From assembly GCA_022393335.1 (NCBI GenBank), contig JAJEKB010021383.1, positions 492,736 through 556,735 on the forward strand: a stretch of DNA of 64,000 nt, read 5' to 3'. The DNA comes from Macrotrachela quadricornifera (Eukaryota > Rotifera > Eurotatoria > Philodinida > Philodinidae). Positions 22,365 through 34,829 of the stretch are shown piece after piece. The notes below the pieces were generated by a model, which was not told the origin of the DNA, ran no database searches, and saw nothing but the letters and a program-made list of their open reading frames with translations. Numbering within the stretch: position 1 is the first letter of the stretch; the number at the start of each line of letters is the position of its first letter. The position numbers were made by a program, and so were the translations under genes.

Positions 22365-23447
22365 ATGCATCAGATATGGATCATTGCTTATATTACAATT
22401 GTTATCGTTATGGCTCATGGTTATGCTGAAGATTTGGTTGTCAGCGTAAATCCAATAAGCTATAAATTCAATGAAGAACAGGATGTCGAAGTTGTTCTTA
22501 ATTATAAGAATACAGGATCTAAACCTGTTTCTCTGTACAATTGGTATCTACCTGAAGAAGAACTAATAGATCCAATTTTCGAAATTACTCGAGATGGTAA
22601 AAATGTTAAATATGTTGGTCCTTTGATGAAACGAGCAACACCCACAGAGAAAGATATGATTACTATTCAGTCTGGTGCAGATGTGAGCACTCATGTTAAC
22701 ATATCTTCAGTGTATAACATGACTGAGACTGGCAATTACACTATTCGATTTAAGGCATTTGTTGGTCCCACACTAGTCACATCATCCCGTAAACGACGGG
22801 CTGATGGTACGCTCGTTGTTGCTGCCAATAAAGATCCTTTGGAATCTACTCCAACCTCAGTGTTTGTCGTAGGTCGTCGCAATGCACTTATCGAAAGAAG
22901 TGCCCGAATCAATTCGGAAGCAAGGGCAGCTTCAATTACATATAGTGGTTGTTCAGCAACTCAAAAACAATCGATTTCTGCGGCAGTACAAGCAGCATCA
23001 AAGTATGCTTCTGGTGCCGTTCAATATGTGTCGACATCGCGAACATCAGGTACGCCACGCTATACTACTTGGTTTGGTACGTTTTCCAGCAATAACTACA
23101 ATACCTTGAGAACCCACTTCAACAAAATTAATGATGCCATTAATAACCAACGCCTGCGATTCGACTGTAGTACATGCAAACGATCGTCGTTTGCTTACGT
23201 TCATAGTGATGAACCTTATACAATATACTTGTGTGGTGCATTCTGGCCTGCATCAGTAACAGGTACCAACTCCAGAGGTGGTACGGTTATTCATGAATTG
23301 TCTCACTTTATAGTGGTAGCTGATACTGATGATAATGCGTATGGTCATGACCCGTGCAAAGCTTTAGCCAGAAGTAATCCTCGTAGTGCACTCTTTAATG
23401 CTGATAGCCATGAATATTTTGCAGAGAACAGTCCATCATTACAATAA
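22365..23447 (+). CDS. Secreted M35-type (deuterolysin/peptidyl-Lys) zinc metalloprotease
   Basis: A single-exon 360-residue protein. Residues 1-20 are a signal peptide (MHQIWIIAYITIVIVMAHGY). A beta-rich propeptide follows and ends at a furin/kexin-type site SSRKRRADG near 142-145. The mature domain contains the zinc site HELSH (310-314) followed by the aspzincin Asp in ADTDDNAYG (319-327), the defining arrangement of family M35, and a C-terminal HEYFAENSPS segment. M35 enzymes are secreted endopeptidases known mainly from fungi and bacteria; their presence in an animal suggests acquisition by horizontal transfer, which is common in bdelloids, but only a phylogeny can show that. Slightly richer in G+C than its surroundings, as are other exons here. 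No introns. Confidence 0.88.
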   Translation: MHQIWIIAYITIVIVMAHGYAEDLVVSVNPISYKFNEEQDVEVVLNYKNTGSKPVSLYNWYLPEEELIDPIFEITRDGKNVKYVGPLMKRATPTEKDMITIQSGADVSTHVNISSVYNMTETGNYTIRFKAFVGPTLVTSSRKRRADGTLVVAANKDPLESTPTSVFVVGRRNALIERSARINSEARAASITYSGCSATQKQSISAAVQAASKYASGAVQYVSTSRTSGTPRYTTWFGTFSSNNYNTLRTHFNKINDAINNQRLRFDCSTCKRSSFAYVHSDEPYTIYLCGAFWPASVTGTNSRGGTVIHELSHFIVVADTDDNAYGHDPCKALARSNPRSALFNADSHEYFAENSPSLQ

Positions 23448-25884
23448 ACTTTCTGTGTTATTTTCGGTTGACATTAGTTTTCATTTTGAACTTAGTTCCA
23501 TTGATACTACTACTTTTTCTCTATAGTTGTCATTTGAACATTTTCGTAATGTTTGTATATTTTGTTCGTTGCTCGCGTCTCTTTTTTGTTTATTCCATTT
23601 TCTATTAACTTACTTATTTTAATCTTCTTTCCGTATAATACTGGAAAGTTTTTTTATGTTCACATGTATCATCACTATTTATTCAAGAATAAAATACTAT
23701 CTCTTACATATATGCTTTTGTTTCAACAAGAGAAAATCTACACATACATATATTGAACACTATCTAAGAAAAACTTTATAGAGTATGAACAGCAAGAATT
23801 GGATAAGTTAACAGTAGACAATGCATTGGAATATATTTGTATGCGTTAAAATAGGCGTCTTGATGCGTTTGAGATGATTTCAAAGATTTGTAGAATCTTC
23901 TTAAATTTTGCAATAGATTTTGTTTAGAATGTATGCATAGAACCAAAAGTAAGAAATTTTATAGGAAGATATTGTTTGATTTATCTATCTTATTGCATCT
24001 AGCGAATGTGTAGCTTCTTTGATTTATTTTTCATATATCATCTGCTTATATTGGCTAGCCGCATTTTTTTCAGTATTTTGTAGGCCTCAGAGATCAAGGC
24101 AACCTGCAAATTACATATATCAAGATATGCTTTAAAGTTTTGTAATATTTTTTTCTAAAAAGAATATTTTGGTTTGTATGTATTTATCGCTTTTCATTGA
24201 TTATTTTAAATAATAAAAACTAAGAGAAGATATATTACAGTAGAAATTGATCTTTATCATGAGAGAAAGGATAAACTTGAAGAGTTATTCATGAGATCTA
24301 TGAATGTTTCACGTATAAGAAAAAAATCATGTACTTGGAGTACGAGAGTACAAAGGACTACAACTAACGTAATAATTTATTCCGAATACTTCATGAAAAA
24401 ACACTGCAAATGTGTTTTTTCCTTGTTTTAATTCTTAAACAACGTCGAAAAATAAGTTATTCAGTGAATAAAAGAACGAAGATAGTATGTAATGACGGCA
24501 TGTTACATTCCTTCTTTTGTCTTTCTTATGGTTGAACACAAGACAGAAAAGGCAGATTCCCAATATTCAGAATTCCTATGAATATGTTGACATATACATG
24601 TGTTTTGTCAATGTGATTCCTACAATTTTTTTACGGAAATCTCTTATATTACCAATTATCATCGATTCCAATTGATAAAAGTTGTAATTTGCCCTTTTCG
24701 TGAGGTTCGGCTCATTAGCCCTAATTTTTTCATTGATTTTTTCTAATTTCACACTCTCTAGACTATTAGTGCTGCAGATTTTATTATTTTGGAAGGAGTA
24801 TTTAAAATGGATCAGTTGTGATGGCACAGTTACATCTCTAGTCGATTAAAATGGACTGTAACTGATTAGAATCAATCGATATAGATCTTAATCATATGAA
24901 ATGAATAGATATGCCAGAGACTATCTAAATTTTTTGTCATTATTTCTGACCGATCATTTGACGACAATATTTGATTTGCATTATTCCTTTATTTACAAAT
25001 TCAATACAAATCCAACAATATAATTCATCTGTACGACTTCCATTTACACATCCATTTCATCGTAGAACATACTAAGTAAGAAAACGTTCGACGGACAAAT
25101 ATGACACTTGTTAGTATACAAAATGATTAGAACCTATTAAAATATGAATCAACTAAGGTAATTTCGATTTTCAATCAATTACGAATCGAGTGTTTGAGAG
25201 AACTAGATTAAGTTAATTCTCATTTCTATGATGATCAAAAATCAATTTCGACCAAAAAATGGTAGTACGATAAATGCGACTTAACCAGAAAAATTCGATT
25301 TTTAAAGAGTATTTATAAAAAAAATCCATTTTAATCTGATTTTTTGCTACAAGTTTTCACATTGCATGTATCGGCTTACCCTAAACTTTCATCAATTCAT
25401 CTAGCAATACCTTCCTTCTTCACAATTTTAGGAATATCAATCAATAATACGTTCGCGTATACTTTCGTGATTTTAACTTTCTTCAAGATTTTGGCCGATT
25501 TGATACTTTCTTGGTTCGTTTGATTTTGATATTTTCCGTGATTAAAATTGCCTTCTTAATCAATTTTAATGAGATGTTTTGCCGAAAATTTTAAATGGAC
25601 AACTTTCATCCATTCAGCAAAAGTCAAATAAAACAAATTTATTGTCTATATTACCTGCATGTTAACGGCCAATTGATCTAATAGATCAAGGCAGAATTAC
25701 TGCTTCTTCGTCCAAATAAAGACTACACATATATGAACGAGCGATAACAAGGAAAGAGTATGTGTAGAAAATATCTGAGTGATAAAAAAGAAAGAAAGAA
25801 AAATATATGTATATATATGTATGTTATACATGTATTCTGTATGATACTGGAATAGAAAAAAAGAGATTTCCCCCATAGATGAAT
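23448..25884. other. Intergenic, no feature seen
   Basis: AT-rich sequence between the protease gene and the 70-bp tandem repeats. Several open stretches on both strands have no protein-like pattern. Nothing else identified. Confidence 0.45.
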
Positions 25885-25889
25885 CAAAC

Positions 25890-26125
25890 TATAACGTTTG
25901 GAAATTTCCTCCTTTCGTCTTCCCATCAAAGATAACACGACATAAAATCGGTTCCTATCTCATTTGGGAAATTTCTCCGCCTTTCATCTTCCTATCAACG
26001 ATCATATGAGATAAAATTGGCTCCCACCTCATTTGGAAAATTTTCCCGCCTTTCATCTTCCCATCAAAGATAACATGACATAAAATCGGTTCCCATCTCA
26101 TGTGGAAAATTTTCCACCATGTCAA
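25890..26125 (+). repeat. 70-bp tandem repeat, about 3.3 copies
   Basis: A unit of 69-70 bp built around GATAACATGACATAAAATCGG, CCCATCTCATTTGGAAAATTT and CCGCCTTTCATCTTCCCATCAA recurs three full times with 85-90 percent identity plus a partial copy at the start. The array ends about 100 bases before the start codon at 26229 and could affect that gene's promoter. Confidence 0.85.
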
Positions 26126-26228
26126 AAAGAAAGCAGATCTTACACAACGCTCCATGTTACAGATAACAATATAAAATCTGTTTGAATAGGTTTAGAATTG
26201 TATTTTATACCAACTGTGTCAAGTAACA

Positions 26229-28275
26229 ATGTTACAGATCAATATCAACAGTATCATTCTTGTGCTAGTAATTACACTTGCTTACATATATCAGACAACA
26301 GGTAATTGAAATATTTTATTGATATTGTATTGCTGCCGCAGGACGAAAATTCAGCTTGCAAATTGACTGATGGATTTTGATAGCAATTCGACTAAGTTAA
26401 CATTGTATTTCTCGATGTTTTTCGTGTGTAATCGAGAGATTATCTTCCTATAGAAACCACAGTGATTCAACAAAAAGTTTCAATGAGTATGAATTGCGTT
26501 TGATCAATCATTGCATTTTATAATGGTAAGTCAGATTATAATCCAATGTATCATGGAAACTTCCGTGTTTGTCTCTATTTCTAAAGCAATATTGAGTGAG
26601 AAATGGAATCGATTTCTAATCCTTGTGCAAATGCTTATATATGTTTAAAACATTAATATCGTGTGACTTTTGTTTTCTGACGTTTATCGATTCCGATTAT
26701 TTGTCTTTTAAATATACGAAGTCTATTATTTTCTTGCTTTTATACAGGCTTTCGATTGTCTAATGAAACGACACTGTATTACAAAGATTTCAACCGTGAA
26801 GGAGATTACAAGCTATCACGAACATATGAAAATGTTATTGCTCTAGCATTGGAATGTATTTCATATGGTGATCAAGTTGATTCAAGCAAAGTCTTCTATG
26901 CGGATGCATATTTTACATTAGAATCAGTCAATGAAACATCAAATGTCACGTTCCGTCTTATCTTCAATTCAAAAAATTTCTCCATTGGCACATGGGCAGC
27001 AAAAGACAACAAAGGACTTCGACTTTCAAGTATCCGCTTTCTTTCCCATTGGAATCCTTCGTATTGCAAAATTGCCACTATAACTACCCGTAAGTTTTCT
27101 ATAAAAATTATTTCATTTGAAAAACGAAGCTCTTCGAATAGAAAAAAAAACCGTTCGATAAACATGTTCGAGGTGGTTGTTTGTGTTCATAGACATCAGA
27201 TATTTTTAGTCTCTTATCAATGATCATAAACAACTCTTCAAGAATGTCAATTCTTATGTGTGAGCACTTGAATTAATTGTAACAGATAGTCCTGTTGCGA
27301 AAGTTTGAGGATAGCAGAGATGGTGCGAACAGAAGAAAGCTACAGCGTAATTTTTAAAAGCAGGAGGGGATAACTCCTCTATCCTCTCCCAGTCCCACCA
27401 TCCTTGAAGAATAATAGCTTTGGTCTAATCTTAAAGTTACATCGAGATGTTTTTGACTTTACAGACTAAAAATCTGAACAATGAAATATAGCTCTTTCCG
27501 AGTATAAGTCCTCTGAACTATGTTATTCTAAAAAACAACACAATATCAACAGTAACTACAGCAATGTATTGTTCAATTCACCGACCGAATGGTTTCACAG
27601 ATGTTCACAATGTTGTCGAATTGTTTTTCAACCAAATAAGTTTGAAAACTTGTTGTATCGTCACATAAAAGAGTAGCTAATAATGGATTCTTATTTTAGT
27701 CTTATGGGAGAATTCAAGATCGATTGTACTTGTACATGATCGAGAAAGTATGTCAAAAATATTTAGAAAGGAGATATTCTGTACAATGGAAAGAGAAAAA
27801 GAAAGCGTGATTCCTCATTTTTAATACTAATTTTTCGTGAACTAATTGTTTGATTTTGTTTTTAACAGGTTGTTTAACAGCAACCAACGACACTAATACA
27901 AATTGTTCCCAAGAGTGGATCGAACCATTATCAAAGACAAACTCATCGACTCCAATTCCGACTGAAGACGACTACGATCTTACCACCGATTCGACCTCAT
28001 CTGAGGAGGACGACGACTTTGTCCCAACACCTTCCTCATCATCGAAGTTAATGAAATACGAAAAAAGACTTGAATCCCTGGAGAAAAAGTATTTTCTCAT
28101 TCAATCAGAGATGCGAGAACAGAATGAATTTATAACAAAGCTTTTCTTACGTTTATTTGAGCTCTCCACTAATGGAATAATATCATCGGCAGATCAAGAA
28201 CAATTTTACAAAGATCTTATGTCTATTTGCGATGAAACCAAAAAATTCGACGTAACTGTCCAAAAACTTGATTGA
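26229..28275 (+). CDS. Secreted protein of unknown function, 3 exons, 273 aa
   Basis: Exons 26229-26301, 26748-27089 and 27869-28275 join at phase-1 GT-AG junctions to give 822 bases. The first exon encodes MLQININSIILVLVITLAYI, a clear signal peptide or anchor. Exon 2 encodes a compact domain of about 114 residues with four N-glycosylation-type sites (NET, NET, NVT, NFS) and cysteines in ALECISYG and PSYCKI. Exon 3 starts with a Cys/Asn/Thr segment, then an acidic Ser/Thr/Asp-rich linker (TSSEEDDDFVPTPSSSS), then a coiled-coil helix of about 75 residues beginning KLMKYEKRLESLEKKYF. I do not recognise the family. It could be a membrane-attached or secreted oligomeric protein held together by the coiled coil. 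Confidence 0.7.
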
Positions 28276-29932
28276 TCTACTAGGGAGAACAAACTTATTT
28301 AAACGAAATCGAAACAACAAGACTCATAGAGCGAACCCGTCTATTTTTACTCATTTTTCTTTATCTCTTTGATTACTATTCATGTAAATCCAGAATTATA
28401 AACATATCTAGAAATAAAATCTTTAAACAAGACTCATATTGCCCTCACTGTACCATTGATATGCCTAATCAAAGATTCAACTTAATTTTCATTGATTTCA
28501 GACAATTAAAGAAGTAAACAGTACTCTAATAGAAATTTCTCTTACAGTGAAATGTTCGAATTAATCATACATATTATTTTTGTATGCCACACTTATGCAA
28601 TAGAAAGCGATGGCAGTGTTCGAGTTTCCACAAAATATTTGTTACTCGAGGCACGAATAACTACGAAAGAATAAGAATCAAACCATGCTAATGCGTCAAT
28701 GACAAAGTAATCCATTTAAGGGAGGGAGGGAGACGAGGTCGCGACTCTCTTAATTTCTAATTCGACTGTATTTTCCTCTTTGCGAACAGACCAGGTTAAG
28801 AAGAACTTTTCATAAGTTTTCGAGTAATGTAACTTATCTTGTAAAAATTGAACTGTGGTCTGATAGGAGTTTCTTGTAAAAAGTGAGTAACATATGTTAT
28901 GCGAGTAAAGTGCAGCCATCATGACACAAGGAGCATTTTTTTGTCTATAGAAAAACGTTTTTAATGTGTTGATTCTATTTGTTCTCGAAAAATAAATAAT
29001 GCGAGGTGAAAAAAAAAGTCACTCACTCATACTGGTCACTTTTTTCGTTTTGTCTCTAATGTAATCTACCTATTGAAGAAAGTTCGTGTCAACGACGAAA
29101 CAGGACGAAAGCAAACGACTATACAAATTTTCTATTCTATGAACAGCTTGTATCAATGACAAAGCGAAAAAAAAAGAATAACTGTGCCAATGAATATTTG
29201 CTATTCTTTTTCACATGAATAAAAATCAAATAATAAGACATTCCGTCATTTTTCTTCTGTTGGCAATTACACATAATCGTGTGACTATTTTCACTTTTTT
29301 GATAAAAAAACAATATAGAAATACAGAATCTATGGAGAGGATGTTTGTCATTGGCTCTGTGTATTTTGAACCTCGCTTGCGATTATAACAGCAATAGACG
29401 CTGTAATTGGAACTATAACTTATATATCAGAAAAGAATGCTGTATCTGTTTACAAACCAACGATATGTTTTATCAAAAATTAGACACTCATTGAAAAAAA
29501 TGTTCAAGTCGATCGTACAATGCTTTTAGAAACTATCGCACGTATAGAACAGACTATTACTCATGTAACATAGAATCATATAGAGTAATATATCATGTAT
29601 TCAAATGAGAAACAGTCAAAACCGTAGTTAATGTATTGGCCGAACCAGGACTCAATTCGGTATTTAAATTGTGAGAGTATGAAACGATGTCAACAATTGA
29701 AAAAATCTGTGAAATTCTAGAAATTTAAAACTGATCCTAAGTTGGTGGAGTTACTCTATATGTGTCGGAGAAATTTTAGTTTTTAATTTGAGTTCGTTCT
29801 TTAGAACTTCAATATCTATAGTTCTCCAATGGTTAATTATCCTCTTCAACTTTGAAGAAAAAATAGCAAAACCTCAACTGTGAATAGCATATACTATGTT
29901 TCTGTATTAAAATCTAGATTAATCACACGTAT
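28276..29932. other. Intergenic, no feature seen
   Basis: AT-rich. An AATAAA at 28413 is a plausible polyadenylation signal for the preceding gene. No further gene recognised. Confidence 0.45.
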
Positions 29933-30853
29933 AAAGGATGTTTCATAAGTAACGGCCCCATTTTTATTTTTGGTCTATCTTTGTTGTATTTAAAGGGAGA
30001 CAGATAGCGATCATATATTTTTGAAGAGTAGCATCGAAGCTATCATTCAGGAAAGATTGCAATGATGAAGTTTTTGAAAAAAAATCGATCAAATTTCGAT
30101 TTTTATATTCTAGATTATAAATTTATTTTAAAAATAAAAAAAAACGACATGTTCATCTAGTTTCGCATTAACATCAGTAGTAATGATAAGAAAAATAATC
30201 AGACGATGGAAAAAAAAACCAATAATTCTCTTTTCGAATTCTTCTGCCTTGATATTTTATTATTGCTTGTAGCCTCTTCGGAACACTTAACATTATTTCA
30301 GCACACAAGTTAATATCGAAATTTTTTCACATGAAAGAAGTGAATGTTAATGTTTTTTCTTACATGATTAAATACCGAAATAACAGAATGACCGAAAGCT
30401 GTCACTTATAGTCATTGGCACATTGAACGTTATTTTTTCCAATCGTAATTAGGTTTTATCTAAAAATGATGTTAAGTATCTCAAAGAGATTACAAGCAAT
30501 AATAAAATATCAAGGTAGAAGAATTCGAAAAGAGAATTATTGATTTTTTTTTTCCATCGTCTGATTATTTTTCTTATCATTACTACTGATGTTAATGCGA
30601 AACTAGATGAACACGTCGTTTTTTTTTATTTTTAAAATAAATTTATAACCTAGAATATAAAAATCGATTTTTTTTCAAAAACTTCATCGTTGCAATCTTT
30701 TCTTAGGACTAATACAAATCCATTGCAATCCTTCCTGAATGATAGCTTAGATGCTGCTCTTCAAAAATATGTGATCGCTATCTGTCTCCCTTTAAATACA
30801 ATAAAGATAGACCGAAAATAAAAATGGGGCCGTTACTTGTGAAACACTCTTTA
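29933..30853. mobile_element. Foldback element with about 350-bp arms
   Basis: Left arm from AAAGGATGTTTCATAAGTAACGG (29933) to about 30290; right arm from about 30505 to 30853 is the inverted copy, about 90 percent alike, with the same ends. No coding capacity. Read as a non-autonomous DNA transposon (long-TIR MITE). Confidence 0.85.
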
Positions 30854-31059
30854 AATACTGAGAAGAATTTAGTATCTTTCATGTTTCATAACGAAGTATA
30901 CTACAATTTGTCATCATTTCTCATTTCGAACCACAGTTGATCTCATGTTTTTGAGGCTGAAAAGTATTTTTTTTTGTCGTGAAATTAATTATATTGTTTT
31001 CTAAGAAGTTTAATCGTTCTAAATTGAATACATCAGATACAATAACAAATAAATCTTTC

Positions 31060-31880
31060 AAATGAAACTTTAATTATTTTTATATTTAACATTTCAATCT
31101 AAGAATTATATAGGATATTTCTATTATGAGGAAAGCATAAAATTTTTAAACTCAAATGTGTTAATATTACTTGCATATTTTTAACAATTTGTTTTAAGTA
31201 AGTGACAAACTTATGATTAGAAATACATAGATTAATTAGATGTTTGAAATACTTTTATTAAAATTTTCATTCTATTTATGTGGAAGTCACTGAGTAAAAA
31301 TGGAAGAAAAGAACACGATGTGTTATTGCACAACATCTACATAGAAGCAAATGATAACATAGAATCTATACATTAAATTAAAAGAGTAGGCTATGGTGTT
31401 TCGATTACTTCGCTTTGTGAATCATTGGTAGATTGTTTTGCTTTGAACAAAAACGTAGTAGGTTCGATTCCTACCGGAGTGCCCATCAATCGAACGTGCA
31501 ATCCTTCTCTTTATTTTTAACTGTATTGATTCGTACATATAATTAAGAGAAATACACATATGAGATGATATGAAATAAAATGATTAATGAATATTTCTTA
31601 GACTCTTTATTATGATCTGTTCAATTTCAATATTAGTATTTTAATAAAATATCATTTATCTAATTAAACAAAAAATTGTATTTATCGAAAAGATTTATTA
31701 TGTTTCAAAAATTAGTTCATTTAGCTAGATGGACAGAAATAAAATAATCGAAATAAATAATATATTATCATTTGATACTAAAAAAAAGTGAATGATGCAA
31801 ACAAGAACAAAGGCACTTTTTGAATGCAAGTTATAGAATAAAATTAGGCACAATAAATATTAGAAATAACAGTATTCTGT
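31060..31880. repeat. Duplicated block, copy 1 (contains tRNA-like gene)
   Basis: About 800 bp similar to 34830-35650 in the same orientation. Identity is highest (about 95 percent) between 31290 and 31660 and fades outward. The duplication brackets the small membrane-protein gene at 32963. Confidence 0.8.
31411..31485 (+). tRNA. tRNA-Gln(TTG)-like gene, copy 1, with encoded CCA
   Basis: A full cloverleaf can be drawn: acceptor 31411-31417 with 31475-31481 (four Watson-Crick pairs and three G-T wobbles), D stem AATC/GATT around loop ATTGGTA, anticodon stem TTTTG/CAAAA around loop CTTTGAA (anticodon TTG, Gln), 5-base variable loop, and T stem GTAGG/CCTAC around TTCGATT. Base 73 is C and CCA follows in the DNA. 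The B box GGTTCGATTCC is perfect; the A box is poor (TGAATCATTGG rather than TRGYNNARNNGG). The anticodon loop equals that of ordinary eukaryotic tRNA-Gln. It may be a divergent tRNA gene, a tRNA pseudogene or the head of a tRNA-derived element. A T-run follows about 25 bases downstream. Confidence 0.6.
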
Positions 31881-32962
31881 ATTTTGATTATAATAATGGC
31901 GTTTGTTTTCTTGTTTGATTCTACTACTATTATCAAGTAAATCAAGCAATCAGTAATGTCATAATAATAAAACTCTGATAAGATCTGTTTCGTTTGCATG
32001 CGTGTTAATCACGTGACTATTGACGAGTATTTCTACAATAAATTTCGATAGAAACAAGATAGAGAACTGCAATTTTCACCATTGTGAAAAAAAGATGAAG
32101 AGACATCAAATCATGTGTTATAGGTTTTTTTAGAATATATTTTTTGGTTCTTTTTCATAAAAATTGCTAGGAAATCTTATTAGAGGTTCGACTGGAATAA
32201 AGATTATTGTAGAATGTTAGTAGTTTAAATGTGTACTTGGCTATTAGAAATTCAATGTAGAAAACTTACGGGATAGATTTGTTCTTAAAACGATTAATTA
32301 AAAATCTTATTTAAAAAAAAAACTAGATCAAGAAGACTAGTAGTATACAGTTTCATACGTCTTCATCTTCTCTGTTCGATGGTAAAAGTCGAAGTCTTCT
32401 ATCTTGTTTCAAGCATGCAAATGAAACAGATCTTATTAATGTTTGATTTCTATGATATTATTTGAAGAATGATGTAATAATATAGAAAGATAAAGGATCA
32501 TTTTTATTATCAGTTCATATAGAAAAATAATCTCTTTAAGCCCTTTATAAGGAATTTAGATATCACTGTAGCTACTTTTGGAATGTCTTAAGTATCTTTA
32601 TCTTCTATTTAATTGACAATAAATGTGTACTTATCGTAATTAGAAATGATTAAAACTAGTATGAATTATTCAAATGAACTAAATCTTGAAAAAATTGCTT
32701 TTTTGCATCCCTAATACAACTAAAAATAATGTATACTTGGTAGAAGAAAAATAAATATTTGTACGTACGAAAAAAACGTTTTCGTATTCAATACAAGAAA
32801 AAGGAGGAGAGTGAAGAACGAAAAAAAAAAAGATCAATAATATATTTAGTCAGTCACAAGAAAGAGGAAAAAGTATATTGCATAGTATACGTATATCATC
32901 GCAAATATTTTACGTGCAGCTGTACATTACACGTGCTCATTATAATTCGAAAGAAGCAAGCA
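31486..32962. other. Intergenic and 3' part of duplicated block
   Basis: Up to about 31880 this is shared with the second copy. Beyond that it is AT-rich with no gene seen; the last 200 bases precede the start codon at 32963 and include a purine-rich 5' leader. Confidence 0.45.
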
Positions 32963-33238
32963 ATGTCTCTTTTATCAACAAAACTCGGTTTATTAGCCCG
33001 TTTTCCATCGTTTATTCACACATTACGTATGAATGCCACTACAACAACAACTTCTGATAAACAAAAAAAAGTTCCAGTTCCTGTCAGATCTAATTATAAA
33101 CTTTTACAAATAGGTTTTGTGGTCGTCGGCGTTTGTGGACTGTTAGCCATGCTTAGAGCATCACGAAAAGAAGAACAACTTATCAAACAAAGCATAGATA
33201 GACAACATGATCCACCAGTAGCAATACCACCGAAATAA
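32963..33238 (+). CDS. Small one-TM protein, possibly mitochondrial, 91 aa
   Basis: The frame is open upstream but has no ATG before 32963, so the protein starts MSLLSTKLGLLARFPSFIHT. This N terminus is basic, hydroxylated and free of acidic residues, as in mitochondrial targeting sequences. A single transmembrane helix lies at about 46-64 (YKLLQIGFVVVGVCGLLAML), flanked by basic residues, and a charged tail follows (RKEEQLIKQ) ending in a Pro-rich segment. Length and layout resemble small inner-membrane respiratory-chain or assembly subunits; I cannot name one. AATAAA lies at 33408. Codon use is like that of the neighbouring genes. Confidence 0.6.
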   Translation: MSLLSTKLGLLARFPSFIHTLRMNATTTTTSDKQKKVPVPVRSNYKLLQIGFVVVGVCGLLAMLRASRKEEQLIKQSIDRQHDPPVAIPPK

Positions 33239-34829
33239 ACTTCATCTACAAACCATTCGATCATTTTTCAAATATATGAACTCAATGACCCTTGTATCGA
33301 TGTTTTTTGTTTTATTATTTGTAATATAAAATAATCAAGCATATTTGTTCTATATATTGGCACTATCCAATTGTGAATCGAAAAATATGTATTTTATTAT
33401 TTTACTTTAATAAATCTCGCTAGAATATTTAACAACCAAATTTAATCAGGGGATATTGTTTCGCCTTCTGTTTGTTTTTTGAAAAAAAAAGTCGAAACAT
33501 TTCGGCGTTTAATTGTTAGAACTTTTGAAGATATATCTACTTTCACAAAAGCTTGAGAAAATATATTTTTGATTACTAAATTCATTATAACAAAATAGGT
33601 AATGATAATAATGCCGTGCAAGCTTTTTTCTTGAGTGGTTCGGAGTTTTTCATTTTCCGAATTGTATAAGACGAGTTTCATGTTTAATTTTGTAAATATC
33701 GAATATAATAGTCAGTCTAATAGAATGTATGCATTTATATTCCTTGAATCCGATGAGATATGTACAAGATTCAATTAGTAAAAACAGCCAATACAATGAT
33801 CTCTATACAACATAATACTCAAATGATGTCCATTGACTTAAATTATAAAGATTTAACTAAATCGATATTGACAAACATTATATTTCGTTGTCGCAAAGTT
33901 TTTTGTTTCTTCATATAATTCAGCGATGGATAGAATGATGTCCATCCTTTATTTGACACTTTTTGTATATTATGGTTCCTTACAATAAAACATACTTCAA
34001 AAGTGTTTCTTGTTAATTGAATCATTCAGATCGGATAAGATTGTTCTATTTTATTTAAGCTTGACTAATTGATCAATCAACATTTACGATAATTATATGA
34101 TTTATCATAAACGTATTATCCATAACTCATAATAATACATCGCTACCGCTCACTACCCGCTTATTAGCTTGGTGATCAAAAATATCTATATCCTAATTTT
34201 CGTTTGAATTTAATCAAATTCTTATCTGTATCGTATGTGTATTGGTTTTTACTTTATATACATCGATAAATAATTTAATCATGTGAATTTTCTTTGTAAA
34301 ATTCATTGAAAGATATTCAGTTATGATTGAATGTACTCTTATTCATAGAATAAAGTACGCTGTTGTAACAGCCAAAATATTCGATAACACCTTATTTTTT
34401 GACAAACATCATAATCTTGGTTGAGTTTATCTTCTATAATTTCCAAAAATTTTTCAGGAAAGGTATGAATTTACCTCTGTAAGTGCTTTATAAAAGTGTT
34501 AAAAAAGAATTTTCAATACAGTCTAGGTCTGCCCTTTGTATGCTAAAATCAACTTGTATTTTTCGTTTCATTATGAAAGCTACCTTAAATTTTTCGAATA
34601 AAGAAATTATTTTCTATCTTAATGGTTATAGGTCCAGATATGTATTTATTTGAATATATACAGAACACAAATTTGAAGAACATACTAACATATTATTAAG
34701 AAACTAATTAAATCGATTAGATGGTAGAGGAGACATATATTGACTTTTTCGTTAGACGACCTTTGAAACATTATGTAGGTTGAACACTTCAAAGATGATG
34801 TCAAATGAAGTTTTTTAATGAGTTTTTAA
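33239..34829. other. Intergenic, no feature seen
   Basis: AT-rich sequence between the small protein gene and the second duplicated block. Open stretches on the minus strand at 33442-33681 and 33843-34025 show no protein-like pattern. Confidence 0.45.
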
